A stretch of 25,771 bases of DNA, from contig CAZLBC010000071.1 in the NCBI GenBank assembly GCA_964557575.1, forward strand, positions 1-25,771, read 5' to 3'. Position numbers and translations under genes: made by a program. The stretch is from CAZLBC01 sp964557575 (GTDB lineage Bacteria > Planctomycetota > Phycisphaerae > SM23-33). The notes below the pieces were generated by a model, which saw only the letters and a program-made list of their open reading frames with translations, was not told the DNA's origin and ran no database searches. Shown here piece by piece: positions 24,011 to 25,771 of the stretch (its first letter is position 1; each line of letters begins with the position of its first letter).

Positions 24011-25591
24011 GTGAAAGAGGCGACACCACACAGAACGTACGCGGCGATCCTGTTGTCCGCGGCGGTGTTCTTTACGGCGCCGCGCCGCCCCGCGGCGGCC
24101 GCGGATCAGCCGCCCCTGCCCGCCGGCCTCGATACGGAGGAATCCGCTGAGCCCGCGCTGCCCGCCGGTCTCGGCGGCGGGACCGCGGACCAGCCGGCCC
24201 TTCCCGCGGGGCTGGGTGAGAAAACCGAGGAGCCGGAACTGCCCTCCGGCCTCGACGGAAAGGCGGACGAGCCGGGACTCCCGGAGGGACTGGCGGACGA
24301 CGAAGACCGGGAGCCGCCAAAAGCCAAAGAAGAAGCGGCGAACGGCGGCTGGCTGAGCAGCGAAACCCTCCGCGATCTGGGCATATCGGGCTTCTGGGAG
24401 GTCCGCGGGGGTACCTGGACACAGCCCAACCGCCGGCCGGCCGCTGAAACGAGCATCGGCGAGACGCGCCTGCAGCTCGACTGGGAGAAGCGGCTCGAGG
24501 AACTGACGGTCAAGTTTACCGGGGATTTTCTCTACGACCAGGCGCATAACCATCATTCAAACGTCAACCTGGTCAGGGGCACCGGCTGGTTCGACCTGCG
24601 GCAGTTGTGGGTCCGCACCTCACCCCTGGAATTCATGGACCTGAAGATCGGCCGGCAGGTGCTGACCTGGGGCACCGGCGATTTGCTCTTTCTGAACGAC
24701 GTCTTTCCGAAGGACTGGCGGTCGTTCTTTATCGGGCGCGACCTGGAGTACCTCAAGGCCCCGGCGGACGCGGTGCGGGCGAGTTTTTTTACCGATATCG
24801 CCGACTTCGATATAGTCTACATCCCGCGGTTTATGCCCAGCCGCGGGATCGAGGGGCGGCGGCTGAGTTACTACAATCCCGTCCTCGGCCGGCGGGCGGG
24901 CGCGGACGCCGTCGTGGATCCGCCGCTGCCGGACGACTGTTTCCGCGCGGACGAGCTGGCCGTACGCGTCAAGCGGCGATTCGGGAGCTGGGAGGCCGCC
25001 GGGTACGGGTACGCCGGCTACTGGAGCACGCCGGAGGGGACCGATCCGGCGACCGGCAGACCGTTTCACCCGGGGCTCAACGTCTACGGCGGCAGCCTGC
25101 GCGGCCCCGTCGGCAGCGGGATAGTCAACGTCGAGGGCGCCTGGTACGATTCCCGCAACGACCGCGGCGGCACCGATCCCCTTATCCGCAACAGCGAACT
25201 GCGGCTGCTGGCGGGCTACGAGACGGACCTCCCCGACATCGCGAAGGACCTGACGGTCGGCGGCCAGTACTACGTGGAGATCATGGACGATTACAACGCC
25301 TACCGCGACGCCCTCCCCCCCGGGATGCACCCCGGCGACCGGTGCCGGCACGTCATGACGTTCCGCGTCACGAAACTGCTGATGAACCAGTACCTTGAGC
25401 TGTCGCTGTTCGCCTACTACAGCCCCTCCGACGGCGACGCCTACCTGCGGCCGAAGATCGCTTACGATATCGACGACCACTGGAAGGTCGAACTGGGCGG
25501 CAATGTCTTTTTCGGCGCCGCGGAGCACACGTTTTTCAACCAGTTCGCCCGCAACTCGAACATCTACCTGTCGCTGCGGTACGGGTTTTGA
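24011..25591 (+). CDS. Outer-membrane beta-barrel protein with N-terminal LPxGL repeats
   Basis: The protein has 526 residues. A signal peptide (1-31) is followed by five copies of (E/Q)PxLPxGL at residues 33-94 with a 13-14 residue period, a charged linker to about 110, and then a barrel-type domain with alternating strands to the end. The last strand is IYLSLRYGF, with the C-terminal Phe that outer-membrane assembly machinery recognises. DLKIGRQVLTWG is like the DUF1302 and alginate-export families, which occur beside HAE3 exporters and LolA-like proteins. Start is GTG 24011; AAGGAG lies 13 bases before it, a long spacing. It is the last gene of the three-gene operon. The substrate cannot be deduced. 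Confidence 0.8.
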   Translation: MKEATPHRTYAAILLSAAVFFTAPRRPAAAADQPPLPAGLDTEESAEPALPAGLGGGTADQPALPAGLGEKTEEPELPSGLDGKADEPGLPEGLADDEDREPPKAKEEAANGGWLSSETLRDLGISGFWEVRGGTWTQPNRRPAAETSIGETRLQLDWEKRLEELTVKFTGDFLYDQAHNHHSNVNLVRGTGWFDLRQLWVRTSPLEFMDLKIGRQVLTWGTGDLLFLNDVFPKDWRSFFIGRDLEYLKAPADAVRASFFTDIADFDIVYIPRFMPSRGIEGRRLSYYNPVLGRRAGADAVVDPPLPDDCFRADELAVRVKRRFGSWEAAGYGYAGYWSTPEGTDPATGRPFHPGLNVYGGSLRGPVGSGIVNVEGAWYDSRNDRGGTDPLIRNSELRLLAGYETDLPDIAKDLTVGGQYYVEIMDDYNAYRDALPPGMHPGDRCRHVMTFRVTKLLMNQYLELSLFAYYSPSDGDAYLRPKIAYDIDDHWKVELGGNVFFGAAEHTFFNQFARNSNIYLSLRYGF

Positions 25592-25607
25592 GGGAATTGT
25601 CGTGTAA

Positions 25608-25642
25608 CACAACATTCACGTATTTGTTCTTGACATGTTGTG
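25608..25642. promoter_or_regulatory. 8-N19-8 inverted repeat overlapping the terminal promoter
   Basis: CACAACAT (25608-25615) and ATGTTGTG (25635-25642) are perfect inverted repeats with 19 bases between. The right arm starts on the last base of the -35 box and runs into the promoter spacer; the left arm lies upstream of the -35. This suits a regulator site. Because GGATTTTTTT follows the right arm, it could also act as a terminator for the barrel gene ending at 25591. The geometry (8-N19-8) equals that of the repeat before metX, but the arm sequences differ. Confidence 0.45.
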
Positions 25643-25659
25643 GGATTTTTTTCTATAGT
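25630..25659 (+). promoter_or_regulatory. Sigma70-like promoter
   Basis: TTGACA (25630-25635), an 18-base spacer, and TATAGT (25654-25659) make the best promoter in the window. It should drive the gene starting at 25742, with a leader of about 75 bases. Confidence 0.7.
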
Positions 25660-25669
25660 AGTATACACA

Positions 25670-25709
25670 CTGCACGGCTTGTGCAGGAGGGACCCGAAAA
25701 GGGTTTTTT
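25670..25709 (+). promoter_or_regulatory. Leader with two small hairpins
   Basis: CTGCAC (25670-25675) pairs with GTGCAG (25681-25686) over a 5-base loop, and ACCC (25692-25695) pairs with GGGT (25701-25704) over GAAAA, followed by TTTTT. The second could be a weak attenuator. It does not match a riboswitch class that I can recognise. Confidence 0.3.
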
Positions 25710-25741
25710 GGGCTGAGGGCTGAAAACAAAGGACCGCTGAA

Positions 25742-25771
25742 ATGCCACCGGCGATTATGAGATATTGCCTG
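25742..25771 (+). CDS. Start of an unidentified gene (3' end outside window)
   Basis: An ATG at 25742 with AAAGGA 8 bases upstream opens a frame of ten codons (MPPAIMRYCL) that runs off the window. The Pro/Ala start followed by an Arg and hydrophobic residues could begin a signal peptide. It has its own promoter (25630-25659). Nothing more can be said. Confidence 0.5.
   Translation, partial: MPPAIMRYCL

Noticed and set aside
25660..25741. Known riboswitch in the terminal leader
   Set aside because: I compared it by eye with TPP, SAM, c-di-GMP, cobalamin, fluoride and guanidine patterns and saw no conserved core.

Overview
This is a high-GC chromosomal segment of a Gram-negative (diderm) bacterium. 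The support is an outer-membrane TolC-type protein, a C-terminal-Phe beta-barrel, lipoprotein signal peptides, RND tripartite pumps and a LolA-like carrier. The fused MetX-MetW protein and the very large CusA-like pump are compatible with a Planctomycetota/PVC-type genome, but that placement is only a low-confidence inference. No rRNA, tRNA, CRISPR array or intact transposase gene was seen.

Region A (1-2713) is AT-rich. It holds the 3' end of an unrecognised gene and a large exported protein with two tandem PstS-like phosphate-binding folds. Base composition switches from AT-rich to GC-rich inside this second gene, at about 1690-1750, which is also the boundary between its two domains. A nested inverted repeat (2752-2797) lies between it and the convergent copper genes.

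Region B (2915-12476) is a copper/silver-type efflux locus. On the minus strand, in transcription order, it carries a membrane cytochrome (c-type haem domain plus a four-helix domain with two H-X13-H pairs), then cusC, cusB and cusA with overlapping ends. Divergent from it, on the plus strand, is a small secreted Cys/Met metal-binding protein followed by a strong intrinsic terminator. Candidate promoters and a dyad lie in the divergent spacer.

The gene-free stretch 12401-12704 (304 bases) contains that terminator, a 113-bp element bounded by perfect 14-bp inverted repeats (MITE-like), a 2 x 15-bp tandem repeat, and an 8-N19-8 inverted repeat just before metX.

Region C (12705-20168) is a tightly packed plus-strand operon: metX-metW fusion, secreted thioredoxin-fold protein, TlpA-like lipoprotein thioredoxin, ArsC arsenate reductase, DsbD, rubredoxin-like protein, 6-phosphogluconolactonase, CDF metal exporter and a short DUF302-like protein. 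The theme is thiol/redox supply and metal(loid) handling: DsbD can feed electrons to the two exported thioredoxin-fold proteins, and the pentose-phosphate step supports NADPH.

Region D (20232-25591) is a three-gene envelope transport operon: an HAE3/MMPL-type RND exporter, a LolA-like periplasmic protein and an outer-membrane beta-barrel. The exporter and barrel carry similar EP-x-x-x-GL and LP-x-GL low-complexity repeats in extracytoplasmic segments. After it come a sigma70-like promoter overlapping an 8-N19-8 inverted repeat, a short structured leader and the first ten codons of another gene that runs off the window.
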